64,000 bases of DNA. Source: Gemmatimonadota bacterium. Its GTDB lineage: Bacteria; Gemmatimonadota; Gemmatimonadetes; Gemmatimonadales; Gemmatimonadaceae. Below are positions 10,428 through 19,278 of this stretch, piece after piece. Every line of letters starts with the position of its first letter. The stretch's first letter is position 1. Location: NCBI GenBank assembly GCA_028287235.1, contig JAQBQB010000008.1, forward strand, positions 122,086 to 186,085, read 5' to 3'. The notes under the pieces were generated by a model. That model was given only the letters and a program-made list of their open reading frames with translations. It ran no database searches and was not told the DNA's origin. Made by a program: the position numbers and the translations under genes.

Positions 10428-10598
10428 GTCATCCTGAGCGAAGCGAAGGATCTACTCTCCGCCGGCTATACGATCGTTACAGAAGATCCTTCAGTCGCTC
10501 CGCTCCTTCAGGATGACACGCATGCTCCGCTCATTCGGTATGACAAGCATGCTCCGCTCATTCGGTATGACAAGCATGCTCCGCTCCTTCAGGATGAC
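10428..10598. repeat. Family 1 palindromic repeat, copy R1, with internal 27-bp tandem units
   Basis: The left arm GTCATCCTGAGCGAAGCG continues to GGATCT, and a complementary right arm (GATCCTTCAGTCGC...CTTCAGGATGAC) follows after about 30 bases. The right arm then repeats as 27-bp units centred on GCATGCTCCGCTCATTCGGT, three times, ending in another CAGGATGAC at 10590-10598. It shares arms with copies at 28,797, 38,319 and 49,878. It fills much of the stretch between the permease and the upstream metalloprotease; I see no gene there. Confidence 0.85.
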
Positions 10599-10616
10599 AA
10601 GCGCCGGACCAACACG

Positions 10617-13163
10617 TCACCGCTTCCTCGGGTCCAGCGCATCGTCCACACGATCGACGATGTCCTGCCAGTGTGCTCTGGCCGTGGCACCCTGTCCACT
10701 CGCGGCGCCCCGGCGCGCTTCATCGCGGATCTGACGGAGCTGTGCCCGCGCGAGCGCGGGCAGGTCGCTGCGCTGAAGGTTCGGCGCGCCGACGAACGGC
10801 GCTTGCGGACCCGGCGGACCACCAGCACCGCCGCGACCGCCAGCCACGGCGCCCGGGGCCGGTGGTGCGGGCGGTTCGACGATTGCCGCGAGCCGCTCGA
10901 TGTACACGCGCTGCAGCGTCCGACGATTCGCGTCCGGCGCGGCGCCAGTGCCCGGCGTCCCCCACACGTCGGTCTTGAGATCGCCCAGGAATTCGGCGAG
11001 CGGATAGGCGTTGGCGGCGTCCATCTGCTCGGACGACGAGAGACGACCGAGACGCGCGGGGTTAAGCAGTGACGTCAGCACCGCCGCCTCGCGGGTCGCG
11101 AGACTCGCGGGTCCGATGCGCGATTCGATGTCGGGCGTCGTGAGCCACGCGGGCGTCGTGAAGACGTTCGCGTTGAGGAACGCCAGCGCCGCCTTCTGCT
11201 TCGCCTTGGGTACCACGCGGTAGACGTTCGCGCCCTGATCGCCCGACTTGAGATCGATGGTGATGCCGCCGACGTTGGTCGTGACGTGACCCATGTAGAG
11301 CGACCACATGCCGAGCGCCTCGCCGTAGAGCTCTTCGAGGTCGGTGTAGTCGTCGCCGCTGCGCGTCGTCCACGACACGAGCTGCGGAATGACCTTGCGC
11401 ATGTTCTTGAGGGCGTAGTCGGTAGCCTTCACCGCGTCGTCGCCCACGTCCTCGGTCTGCGAGCGCGGATCGACGCTCCCGAACTGCTGCGGTACGTAGC
11501 GATAGGGGAACGCGGCGGTCTGATGGACGAGCCAGTTGTTGAGCGTGGTGCGCTCCTCGTCGGCCGTCTTCGCGTTGGGAATGACGCGATAGCCCCAGTT
11601 GATCACGAAGTCGTCGAACGGTCCCACGCGGCGAATGAAATCCTTCGGCTTGAGGCCGTCGCCCGGCTGCGCCACGTAGTTCTGCCGCGCGTAGTCCATA
11701 ATCGTCGCGCTCACGCCGTACTTGCTCGTGAACGCCGGCGACCGCAGCGAGTCCACCGGAAAGCTGGCCGACGCGATCATGTTGTGCTCGAGGCCGAGCG
11801 CGTGGCCGATCTCGTGCGCGATCACTTGGCGCATCGTCTCGCCCATCAGCTCCTCGGGAATGTCGAGCGTCCGCGCCGACGGATTCGCCGCACCGGTCTC
11901 GATCATGAGACGGTTGCGGTACGAGCGCATGTGGTTGTGAAACCAGTTGATCTCGCTGTTGATGATCTCGCCGCTTCGCGGGTCGGGCGTGCTGGGGCCC
12001 ACCGCATTGCGAACGAGACTCGCGGCCCAGCGCACCATGGAGTAGCGCGCGTCGTCCGGATCCCAGTTCGGGTCCTGCGCCTTCGTCGGCGGATCCTTGG
12101 CGACGATCGCGTTCTTGAAGCCCGCCTTCTCGAACACCTTCTGCCAGGACTCCACGCCTTCCTTTACATACCGGCGCCACTTCGTCGGCGTACCCGGGTC
12201 GATGTAATAGACGATTTGCTTGACCGGCTCGACGAGCTCGCCGCGCGCGTACGCGGCCGGATCCTTGGGCTCGAGGCGCCAGCGCGTGATGAACGTCTCC
12301 TGCGCCGCCTTCTGCTCGTCGAGTCCGTAGTTGATGCGCGACACCTTGAAGTACCCCACGCGCTGGTCGGCGAGGCGCGGACGCATCGGCACCTTGGGCA
12401 GCAGGATCATCGACTGCCGCATCTCGAGCGAGATGGTGTTGCCGCTCGGATCGGAGGGCGGCGTCGCGGCGTCGAAGGTTTGTACCTGGTGCACTTCGAT
12501 GTTGATCGGAAAGCTGCGGATGGCGCTCACGTAGCTGCGCGCCGGATCGAGACGCCGCACGCCGTACTGCCGGCGGTCGGCCGCGCTCATGCCCGAGAGT
12601 GCCGGCGTGTCGCCGGCGAAGAAGTCGGTGACGTCGAGCACGTAGCTCGCGCTGTCGCGCGTGAAGGCCGCGATGGGAAAGGCGGCGAGAATCGGCGAAT
12701 AGTTGGCGTTGCGCACGCTGATCGCGATGGGCAGCGAGTCATCGGCCACGGCGGCGTAGCTGATGCTCTGGAGCTGCACGCGGTCGTTGACGCGATGCCA
12801 GCGCACCACGCGCCGCGCCGCCTCGTTGCCGGCGAACTCGAAGCCGCTCGCGCCGGCCGGCACCGCGCCGACGCGGCTCACGAGCAGGATGTCGCGATCG
12901 AGCAGCGAGTCGGGCACCTCGACGTACCAGCGGTCGTCCACGCTGTGGACGGTGATCCCGCCGCGTTCGGTCTTCGCGCGGTCGGTGATGACTTGGGCGT
13001 AGGGGCGCGGCCGGCGGACGACGTTGGCGCCGGCCGGCGCCTGGGCGCCGGCGCCAGGAGCCGGTTGTTGCGCCGGCGGTGGTGCGGCAGGCGGAGTCTG
13101 CGCCGCGGCCGCACCCGCGATGACGAGGCTCGCGCAGAGGGCGAGCGAACGGGAGGGAAGCAT
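10617..13163 (-). CDS. Zinc-dependent metalloprotease with DUF5117/DUF5118-type N-terminal region, copy 2
   Basis: An 848-aa paralogue of the protease at 5,122-7,683. I chose the ATG at 13,163 because it gives a clean signal peptide (LALCASLVIAGAAAAQ) before a Pro/Gln/Ala-rich linker; the open frame continues 76 codons upstream without signal-like character. The zinc motif HEIGHALGLEH is near residue 446 and the Met-turn segment is TIMDYARQNYVAQP. Regions such as PRPYAQVITDRAKTERG align with the copy-1 segment [17 protein letters not shown]. Secreted or periplasmic. It is divergent from the beta-lactamase-fold gene at 13,240. Confidence 0.88.
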   Translation of the reverse strand: MLPSRSLALCASLVIAGAAAAQTPPAAPPPAQQPAPGAGAQAPAGANVVRRPRPYAQVITDRAKTERGGITVHSVDDRWYVEVPDSLLDRDILLVSRVGAVPAGASGFEFAGNEAARRVVRWHRVNDRVQLQSISYAAVADDSLPIAISVRNANYSPILAAFPIAAFTRDSASYVLDVTDFFAGDTPALSGMSAADRRQYGVRRLDPARSYVSAIRSFPINIEVHQVQTFDAATPPSDPSGNTISLEMRQSMILLPKVPMRPRLADQRVGYFKVSRINYGLDEQKAAQETFITRWRLEPKDPAAYARGELVEPVKQIVYYIDPGTPTKWRRYVKEGVESWQKVFEKAGFKNAIVAKDPPTKAQDPNWDPDDARYSMVRWAASLVRNAVGPSTPDPRSGEIINSEINWFHNHMRSYRNRLMIETGAANPSARTLDIPEELMGETMRQVIAHEIGHALGLEHNMIASASFPVDSLRSPAFTSKYGVSATIMDYARQNYVAQPGDGLKPKDFIRRVGPFDDFVINWGYRVIPNAKTADEERTTLNNWLVHQTAAFPYRYVPQQFGSVDPRSQTEDVGDDAVKATDYALKNMRKVIPQLVSWTTRSGDDYTDLEELYGEALGMWSLYMGHVTTNVGGITIDLKSGDQGANVYRVVPKAKQKAALAFLNANVFTTPAWLTTPDIESRIGPASLATREAAVLTSLLNPARLGRLSSSEQMDAANAYPLAEFLGDLKTDVWGTPGTGAAPDANRRTLQRVYIERLAAIVEPPAPPAPGAVAGGRGGAGGPPGPQAPFVGAPNLQRSDLPALARAQLRQIRDEARRGAASGQGATARAHWQDIVDRVDDALDPRKR

Positions 13164-13239
13164 GAGCGAGGAGAGAGGGGAATTCGGAGAGGAAAATGAC
13201 AATCTGGCGGCGCGGTGGAACCGAGGCCAGTATTTCGGC

Positions 13240-14925
13240 ATGTCTATTCGCCGCCGCGCGTGTGTTGCCGCGCTACACCTCACGCTCGTGCTCACGAGCG
13301 CGAGCCTGCACGCCCTCGCCGCGCAACAGAGTGTGCCCGCCGATCTGCCGGCTCGCGTCGACCAGATCTTTGCGCGCTTCACGCGCACCACGCCGGGGTG
13401 CGGCGTAGGTCTGTCGAAGGACGGCCGGCCGCTCTACATCCACGGCTACGGCATGGCGAATCTCGAGTACGGGGTGCCGAACAGCGACTCCACGGTGTTC
13501 GAGAGCGGCTCCGTCGCGAAGCAGTTCACCGCCTCGGCGATCGTGATGCTCGCGCGCGACGGAAAGCTCAGCCTCGACGACGACATCAGAAAGTATCTGC
13601 CCGAGGTGCCGACCTTCGGCGGACAGAAGATCACGATCCGCAACCTGCTGACGCACACGAGCGGCCTGCGCGACCAGTGGGGACTGCTCGGCATCGAGGG
13701 CCGCGGACCGGGCTCGCAGGTGCACACGCCGATGACGACGCTCGACCTCGTGGTTCATCAGAAAATGCTCAATTTTCCGCCGGGCAGCGAATACCTCTAC
13801 AGCAACACGGGGTACGCGCTCGCGGGCATCATCGTGCAGCGCGTGAGCGGCAAGACGCTCCAGGACTTCTCGCAGGAGCGGTTCTTCGGCCCGCTCGGCA
13901 TGACGCACACGTTGCTGCGCGACGACTACACGCGCGTGGTGCCCAACCGCGCGACGGCGTACTCCGGCTCGGCCGCGACGGGCTTTCATCAGGACATGCC
14001 GTTCACGAACATGGTGGGCAACGGCGGTGTGTTGAGCACCATCGGCGACCTGCTGCGGTGGAACGAGAATCTCGATCGTCCCGCGGTTGGCGGATCGGAA
14101 TACGTCACGGCGATGGAGACGCCGATGCGGCTGACGAGCGGCCGCGCGATCACCTACGCGCTCGGGCTGACCGTGGCGCCCTATCGCGGCCTTCGCGAAG
14201 TGGGGCACAGCGGATCGACCGCCGGCTACAGCACGTACATGTCGCGCTTCCCCGATCAGCGCGTCGCCGTCGTCGTCTGGTGCAACGGCGCCGGCACCAA
14301 CGCCACCGCGCTGGCGCATCAAGTGGCCGATCTCGTGTTGCCCACGTCGGACGTGAACGCCGCGGGCGCAGCCGCGGAGCACGTCGACGTACCGGCCGCC
14401 TTGGTCGCGAAATGGGCGGGAACGTATCGCGACCCGCACACCGACCAGACGGTGACGCTCACCGCGTCGAACAACAGTTTGGTCCAGGCCGACGGCCGTG
14501 GGCGCGGGAACGCCGGCTTCATGGCGATGGGTGGAGCGCGCTTCAAGGGTCCGGTGGGCGACGCGGAGTTCGGCGGACAGCCGGGCCGTCGCACGCTCAC
14601 ACTGGTTCGAGCCGGCGCCGACACGGCGCACTTCGAGGAGGTGCGCGCGGCGGCGGGCGCCGTTCCACTCAACGATTATGTGGGCACGTACACGAGCGAC
14701 GAGCTCGACATGCGGTACACTGTCGTGTCGCGCGGCGGGAAGCTCTACGTCACGCGCCGGCCGTACGAGGAGTTCGAGCTCCGGCCCGTCTACACCGATG
14801 ACTTCGCGGCGGGTGGCGGCCTTGGTACGTTGCGCTTCGCGCGCGGTGGGAAGGGCGCGGTGACTGGGTTCTCGTTCTTCGCCGGCCGCGTGCTCGACGT
14901 GCGGTTCAAGCGTGTCGGCCGCTGA
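13240..14925 (+). CDS. Exported serine hydrolase, class C beta-lactamase fold
   Basis: A 561-aa penicillin-binding-protein-like hydrolase. The ATG at 13,240 opens a signal peptide ending LHALAAQ. The three family motifs are S-x-x-K (Ser91-Val-Ala-Lys94), Y-S-N (187-189) and HSG in GHSGSTAGY (about residue 325). The catalytic domain ends near residue 380 and a C-terminal beta-rich domain of about 170 residues follows, like the lipocalin-like tails of many such proteins. It may act as an esterase or D-amino-acid peptidase; sequence alone does not establish a beta-lactam resistance role. It lies 76 bp from the divergent metalloprotease start, suggesting a shared promoter region. Confidence 0.88.
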   Translation: MSIRRRACVAALHLTLVLTSASLHALAAQQSVPADLPARVDQIFARFTRTTPGCGVGLSKDGRPLYIHGYGMANLEYGVPNSDSTVFESGSVAKQFTASAIVMLARDGKLSLDDDIRKYLPEVPTFGGQKITIRNLLTHTSGLRDQWGLLGIEGRGPGSQVHTPMTTLDLVVHQKMLNFPPGSEYLYSNTGYALAGIIVQRVSGKTLQDFSQERFFGPLGMTHTLLRDDYTRVVPNRATAYSGSAATGFHQDMPFTNMVGNGGVLSTIGDLLRWNENLDRPAVGGSEYVTAMETPMRLTSGRAITYALGLTVAPYRGLREVGHSGSTAGYSTYMSRFPDQRVAVVVWCNGAGTNATALAHQVADLVLPTSDVNAAGAAAEHVDVPAALVAKWAGTYRDPHTDQTVTLTASNNSLVQADGRGRGNAGFMAMGGARFKGPVGDAEFGGQPGRRTLTLVRAGADTAHFEEVRAAAGAVPLNDYVGTYTSDELDMRYTVVSRGGKLYVTRRPYEEFELRPVYTDDFAAGGGLGTLRFARGGKGAVTGFSFFAGRVLDVRFKRVGR

Positions 14926-14947
14926 GCTGAAACTCTAAATTCCGTCG

Positions 14948-16756
14948 ATGCCGATTCGCCGACTGGCCATCGCCTGCGTGGTAGCCACCGTCGCCTGCTC
15001 CGCCAGCGGCACCGGGCATCGCGTGACAGGGCAGCCGTTTCCGGAGCTGAGTCCTCTCTCGATTCGCGCGCCGCTCGACGACGCGCAACGCCAGTGGATC
15101 GACAGCACGCTCGCCACGCTATCATTGCGCGAGCGCGTCGGACAGATGGTCATGGTCTGGATGCTTGGCGACTACACGAACAACCACGACTCGAGCTACG
15201 CCGAAGTCGTACGATGGGTGGAGCGGGAGCACATCGGCGGGGTGTCGATGTCGCTCGGCACGCCCATCGAAGTCGCCGCGAAGTTGAACGCGCTTCAGGC
15301 GCGCTCGAAGGTGCCGCTGCTCGTGAGCGCCGATCTCGAGCCGGGGCTGGGTCGGCTGGAGGGCGGCGTGTTCGCCCACTACATGCTCGACGCCGGCGGT
15401 GCGACGGTGTTTCCCAGCGCGATGGCGATCGCCGCGACGGGCCGCGACTCGGATTCCTACGACGTGGCGCGGGCGATTGCGCAGGAAGGGCGCGCCGTGG
15501 GCATCCACATCAACTTCGCGCCGGTCGTCGACGTCAACAACAATCCGGCGAACCCGGTGATCAACACGCGGTCGTTCGGTGAGAATCCGGCGCGCGTCGC
15601 GCGCCTGTCGGCGCTGTTCGTCGAGGGCGCGCAAGACGGCGGGCAACTCGCCACGGCGAAGCACTTTCCCGGGCACGGCGACACCGACGTGGACTCGCAC
15701 GTCGGCCTGGCGCTGGTCTCGGCGACCTCGGCGCGGCTCGACTCGGTGGAGCTCGTGCCGTTCAGAGCCGCGATCCACGCCGGTGCGGCACTGGTGATGA
15801 CGGCGCACATCGCGCTGCCGGCGATCTCCGGCGACAGCACGACGCCGGCGACGCTGTCGCCGCGAATCATCACCGGGTTGCTGCGCGACACGCTCGCCTT
15901 TCGCGGCGTGGCGATCACCGACGCGATGACAATGGAAGGCGTGGGCAAAGGCTACACGACGGAGCAGAGCAGCGTGCTCGCCGTGAAGGCCGGCGCCGAC
16001 ATCCTGCTCAAGCCGTCGGACCCCACGCGCGCCATCGACGCGGTGCTCGCCGCGGTGGAGCGCGGCGAGATCTCACGTGCGCGGATCGACAGCGCGGCGC
16101 GGCACATCCTCGAGCTCAAGGCGCGCTCGGGTGCGGCGCGTGCACGGCTGGTCTCGCTCGATCGGTTGCGCGAGGTCGTCGGTGCGCCCGAGCACCGCGC
16201 GATCGCCGCCGACGTCGCGCGCCGCGCGGTGACGCTGCTCCGTGACCGCGAGGGACTCCTGCCGCTCGCGGCTGGTGCCGGAGCGCGCGTGCTCGTGATT
16301 CAGTACGCGCCCGAGACGGAGATCAGGGCGGGTCGTGCGTTCGCGGCCGAGATGCGCGGCGTAGGTGGCAAAGGAGTACAGGTCGCCAAGATTGGGCCAT
16401 CGGCAACGTCCGACCTGTTGGATTCTATCGCGCGCCTCGCCGACAATGCCGGCGCGGTGATCGTCACGGCATACGTTCGGCGTGTGGAAGGCGAGGGGCG
16501 GTTCGCCGTTCCGCAGCGCGTCGCGGCGTGGATCGATGCGCTGGCACAGCACCGGAAAGCGGTCGTCGTCGCGTTCGGGAATCCCTATCTCCTTCGGCAA
16601 TTCCCCAACGTGGGCACGTACATGGTGACCTACGGCGTGACCGACGACCTCGAGCGAGCGGCGGCGCGCATCGTTCTGGGCAAGCAGCCGGCGAGCGGGC
16701 AGTCGCCGGTATCGTTGCCCGGCTTCTTCAAGGCGGGCGACGGAATTCGGCGCTGA
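14948..16756 (+). CDS. Glycoside hydrolase family 3 lipoprotein (beta-N-acetylhexosaminidase-like)
   Basis: A 602-aa GH3 enzyme. The N-terminus ends VVATVAC (Cys17), a likely lipobox. The NagZ-type signature KHFPGHGDTDVDSH occupies residues 238-251; its His serves as acid/base in this subgroup, and the nucleophile is Asp325 in AITDAMTMEGV. A C-terminal alpha/beta domain (from about residue 400) follows, so it is longer than cytosolic NagZ. It probably removes N-acetylglucosamine from peptidoglycan fragments or chitin-like sugars at the cell surface. It is 22 bp downstream of the serine hydrolase on the same strand and probably co-transcribed, consistent with a joint cell-wall role. Confidence 0.88.
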   Translation: MPIRRLAIACVVATVACSASGTGHRVTGQPFPELSPLSIRAPLDDAQRQWIDSTLATLSLRERVGQMVMVWMLGDYTNNHDSSYAEVVRWVEREHIGGVSMSLGTPIEVAAKLNALQARSKVPLLVSADLEPGLGRLEGGVFAHYMLDAGGATVFPSAMAIAATGRDSDSYDVARAIAQEGRAVGIHINFAPVVDVNNNPANPVINTRSFGENPARVARLSALFVEGAQDGGQLATAKHFPGHGDTDVDSHVGLALVSATSARLDSVELVPFRAAIHAGAALVMTAHIALPAISGDSTTPATLSPRIITGLLRDTLAFRGVAITDAMTMEGVGKGYTTEQSSVLAVKAGADILLKPSDPTRAIDAVLAAVERGEISRARIDSAARHILELKARSGAARARLVSLDRLREVVGAPEHRAIAADVARRAVTLLRDREGLLPLAAGAGARVLVIQYAPETEIRAGRAFAAEMRGVGGKGVQVAKIGPSATSDLLDSIARLADNAGAVIVTAYVRRVEGEGRFAVPQRVAAWIDALAQHRKAVVVAFGNPYLLRQFPNVGTYMVTYGVTDDLERAAARIVLGKQPASGQSPVSLPGFFKAGDGIRR

Positions 16757-16862
16757 CGCACGCCCGGGCGCAATCGTCGCTATTTTCAGGTGCCGAGGCC
16801 GGCCAAACAGGTTCGCGGGTTGCCATAAATCCGGCACCGCCCTGTGGAGTTCCGACATTGAC

Positions 16863-17162
16863 GTGCATCGTGGGACGTACGACGTGATCGAGAAAGACCC
16901 GTTTGCCGTGTCGACGTGCAGGCTGTGCCGGACTGCCGACGCCAAGATCAACTTCACGAACGACCTGGGAGTCATCGACGTCGCGTGTGAGCGATGCGGG
17001 CGCTTTCGCGTCGAGATCTCCGGCTACAATCTCCGCTTCGACTCGCTGAGCGGCGCGCAGCGGCTGCGTGTCCTGGAGCTCGTGAAGAACAAGCACGATT
17101 CGGGGGAGGCGTCGCCCCTCATTTCGGCCGAATATCTCAAGCAGATCCTGGCGACCGAATGA
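16863..17162 (+). CDS. Small protein with CxxC-CxxC zinc-ribbon-like pattern
   Basis: A 99-aa protein I do not recognise. Cys19-x2-Cys22 and Cys42-x2-Cys45 frame a short beta-like segment, the pattern of a zinc ribbon; the remainder is helical and charged (SLSGAQRLRVLELVKNK). The GTG at 16,863 is the longest start; an in-frame GTG at 16,884 would keep both Cys pairs. No signal peptide is seen, so it is likely cytoplasmic. It stands alone between the GH3 gene and the pseudokinase. A nucleic-acid or protein-binding role is only a guess. Confidence 0.7.
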   Translation: MHRGTYDVIEKDPFAVSTCRLCRTADAKINFTNDLGVIDVACERCGRFRVEISGYNLRFDSLSGAQRLRVLELVKNKHDSGEASPLISAEYLKQILATE

Positions 17163-17282
17163 CTTAGCGGGGCCGAGCAGGGGAGCTCGACGGCGCGGCA
17201 TGGATCACGCACTCCAATAGGGTGCGGCGGGTGCGCAGACGCCGCCCCGTGATAAGCGACCCTGCCCGAATGGAGTTCCTCG

Positions 17283-19199
17283 ATGAGCGAAGGAAAGACG
17301 GCGCCAAATCTCAAGGTGCTCGACGACAGCTACGAGATTCTTGGCGAGCTCCGCAGCGGTGAGCGGACCGGCACTTACATCGCCAAGCGGAGCGCGGACG
17401 GGACGGACGTCATCATCACGGTCGTCGATGCCCCGCAGGGAGGCGAGAACAACGCGCTGAACCTGTTCGCCGCCGACACGCAGCTCCTCTCCAAGCTCAC
17501 CCATGCGCAGGTGCCGCAGGTGATCGAGGGTCGTTGGGTTGGCAAGGATCAGTTCGCCGTCGTCAGCCGCCGCCACCAAACGTCCACGCTCGACGAGCTG
17601 TTGGCTCGAGGCGAAAAATTCTCGCCGCCTCGCGTCTCGACCATCCTCCAGGAGGTCAACGCGATTCTGGAGTGGGCGCGGTCGAACGGCGTCGTCCATC
17701 GCGGCGTGTCGCCCGACTCGCTCGCCTTCGAAAGCGGAACGAACCGCGTGCTGGTCTCGCTCGAGCCCACGCCGATCCCCATGCAGGGAGTGCCCGACGC
17801 CTGCGCCGACGCGAAGACGATTGGCACGCTCACCTGGTCGATGCTCACCGGCACGCGCCACACCGACGCAGCAGCGCTCTCCGAACTGCGGCCCGATCTC
17901 GCGAAGCGCGTGGTCGACGAGACGGAAACGATGGTGCGCTGCAAGAGCGGCGGCGAGGTGCCGGACGTGCAGACCTTCCTCGCGGTGATCGCCGCCGCCG
18001 ACGCGCTGCGTGCGGGCGAGCTCGAGGTCGCCGAGATCCAGGCGGAGCTCCAAGAGGCGCGCCGCAAGGAGCTCGCCGATTTCGAAGCCGAGCAAGCGGC
18101 GTGTGCGCTGCGCAATCGCGAGCTGGAAGAGCAGCTGGCAAACGAGCGCAAGGAGTTCGAGGCCAAGATGGCCGATGAGGAAGCGCAGCTCGCGCAGGTG
18201 AAGGCCGACTTCGCGGCGCTCAAGGCGAGCGAGGAAGGGCAGCTCGCGATCGAACGCTCGCAGTTCGAGCAGGAGCGCCACGATCTCGAGGATGCGCGCG
18301 CCGAGTTCGAGCGCCGAGTCGCCGAGCGCGAGGCGGAGCTCGACGGCAAGCACGCTGAGGTCGATCGCATTCGCGCCGAGGAAGGCCAGCGGATCGACGC
18401 AGCCATCGCGGCCGCCGTCGAGACGGTCGCCGCCACGGCGGTCGTCGTGCCTCCGCCGGAAGACGACGGCATCGGCGACGACTGGAAAACCGAGGCCGCG
18501 TCGGGCTCCACGCCAGCGACGAAGCCCGCCGCGAAGCCGGACCCAGCACCGTGGATCGACGAGACGGTAAAGAAGCACTCCGTCGGCAAAGGAGAGCCCG
18601 CGGTCGCGATGGCCGGGGCTGGAGAGGGCGGACGTCCCGCTTGGATGATCCCCGCGGGAGCGACCGCGCTGATTCTGCTGCTCGTGGCGATCTTCGCGCT
18701 CACGAATCGCGGCTCGTCGGCCGCGCCGAACAACGTCACCGTGGGAAGCTCGAAGGTCATTCCGACGGCGCCCACGACGGACGTGCGCAATCAGCCGAAG
18801 GGCGGCTTCCTCACGCAGACGGCGGGTGGATCCGTGGCGGCACCCGTCGGACCGCCGCTCGCACCCACGACCGCGACGCCGGCGGCCGTCATGCCCGACA
18901 GCACGGGCAAGCTTGCCGAGGCGAAGCCGTCGGCGGCGCCACCGTCGGCGGCGCTCGACGCGTCGAAGCCCAAGCCGAAACCCAAGCCGAAGCCGGTGGA
19001 GCGATCGACGACCGCGGATTCGTCGAGATCGGGCAGCTCGTTCAGTGCCGAAGCCGACGCGATCCGCCGCGCCGAGGCGGCGCGACGCGACAGCGTTCGC
19101 CGCGACAGTCTGGCGCGGCGCGACACCACCGTGAGGCCGAAGCCCGACACGCTGGCCCGGCCGCGCATCGACACCACGGCCGCCGCCTCACGCGTTTGA
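17283..19199 (+). CDS. Membrane-anchored Ser/Thr pseudokinase with coiled coil
   Basis: A 638-aa protein in four parts. Residues 1-240 follow the Hanks-kinase plan (SYEILGELRSGERTGTYIAK, later GVVHRGVSPDSLAFES), but the catalytic residues are lost: HRD is HRG, the following Lys and Asn positions are both Ser, no VAIK Lys is seen (DVIITVV), and no DFG is present. Residues 245-380 form a charged Glu/Lys/Arg-rich coiled coil. A single transmembrane helix (AGATALILLLVAIFALT) lies near residue 460. The tail is Pro/Ala/Thr-rich with a KPKPKPKPKP stretch and Arg/Asp/Ser repeats. A Shine-Dalgarno GGAG precedes the ATG. It is likely a scaffold or signalling adaptor; neighbours give no clue. Confidence 0.78.
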   Translation: MSEGKTAPNLKVLDDSYEILGELRSGERTGTYIAKRSADGTDVIITVVDAPQGGENNALNLFAADTQLLSKLTHAQVPQVIEGRWVGKDQFAVVSRRHQTSTLDELLARGEKFSPPRVSTILQEVNAILEWARSNGVVHRGVSPDSLAFESGTNRVLVSLEPTPIPMQGVPDACADAKTIGTLTWSMLTGTRHTDAAALSELRPDLAKRVVDETETMVRCKSGGEVPDVQTFLAVIAAADALRAGELEVAEIQAELQEARRKELADFEAEQAACALRNRELEEQLANERKEFEAKMADEEAQLAQVKADFAALKASEEGQLAIERSQFEQERHDLEDARAEFERRVAEREAELDGKHAEVDRIRAEEGQRIDAAIAAAVETVAATAVVVPPPEDDGIGDDWKTEAASGSTPATKPAAKPDPAPWIDETVKKHSVGKGEPAVAMAGAGEGGRPAWMIPAGATALILLLVAIFALTNRGSSAAPNNVTVGSSKVIPTAPTTDVRNQPKGGFLTQTAGGSVAAPVGPPLAPTTATPAAVMPDSTGKLAEAKPSAAPPSAALDASKPKPKPKPKPVERSTTADSSRSGSSFSAEADAIRRAEAARRDSVRRDSLARRDTTVRPKPDTLARPRIDTTAAASRV

Positions 19200-19278
19200 C
19201 CGTTTGACGCGCGAGGCTTGGCGGCAGCCGTAGATTCCTCTTCGTCGCGACTTTCGCAACCGTCGAACGGAGAGCACC

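Noticed and set aside
10513..10600. Possible CRISPR array in the 27-bp repeats
   Set aside because: Units are contiguous with no variable spacers, few in number, and derive from the palindromic repeat arm.
13240..14925. Antibiotic-resistance beta-lactamase
   Set aside because: The S-x-x-K/Y-x-N/HSG fold is shared by many esterases and peptidases; the extra C-terminal domain and GH3 neighbour favour a housekeeping envelope role.
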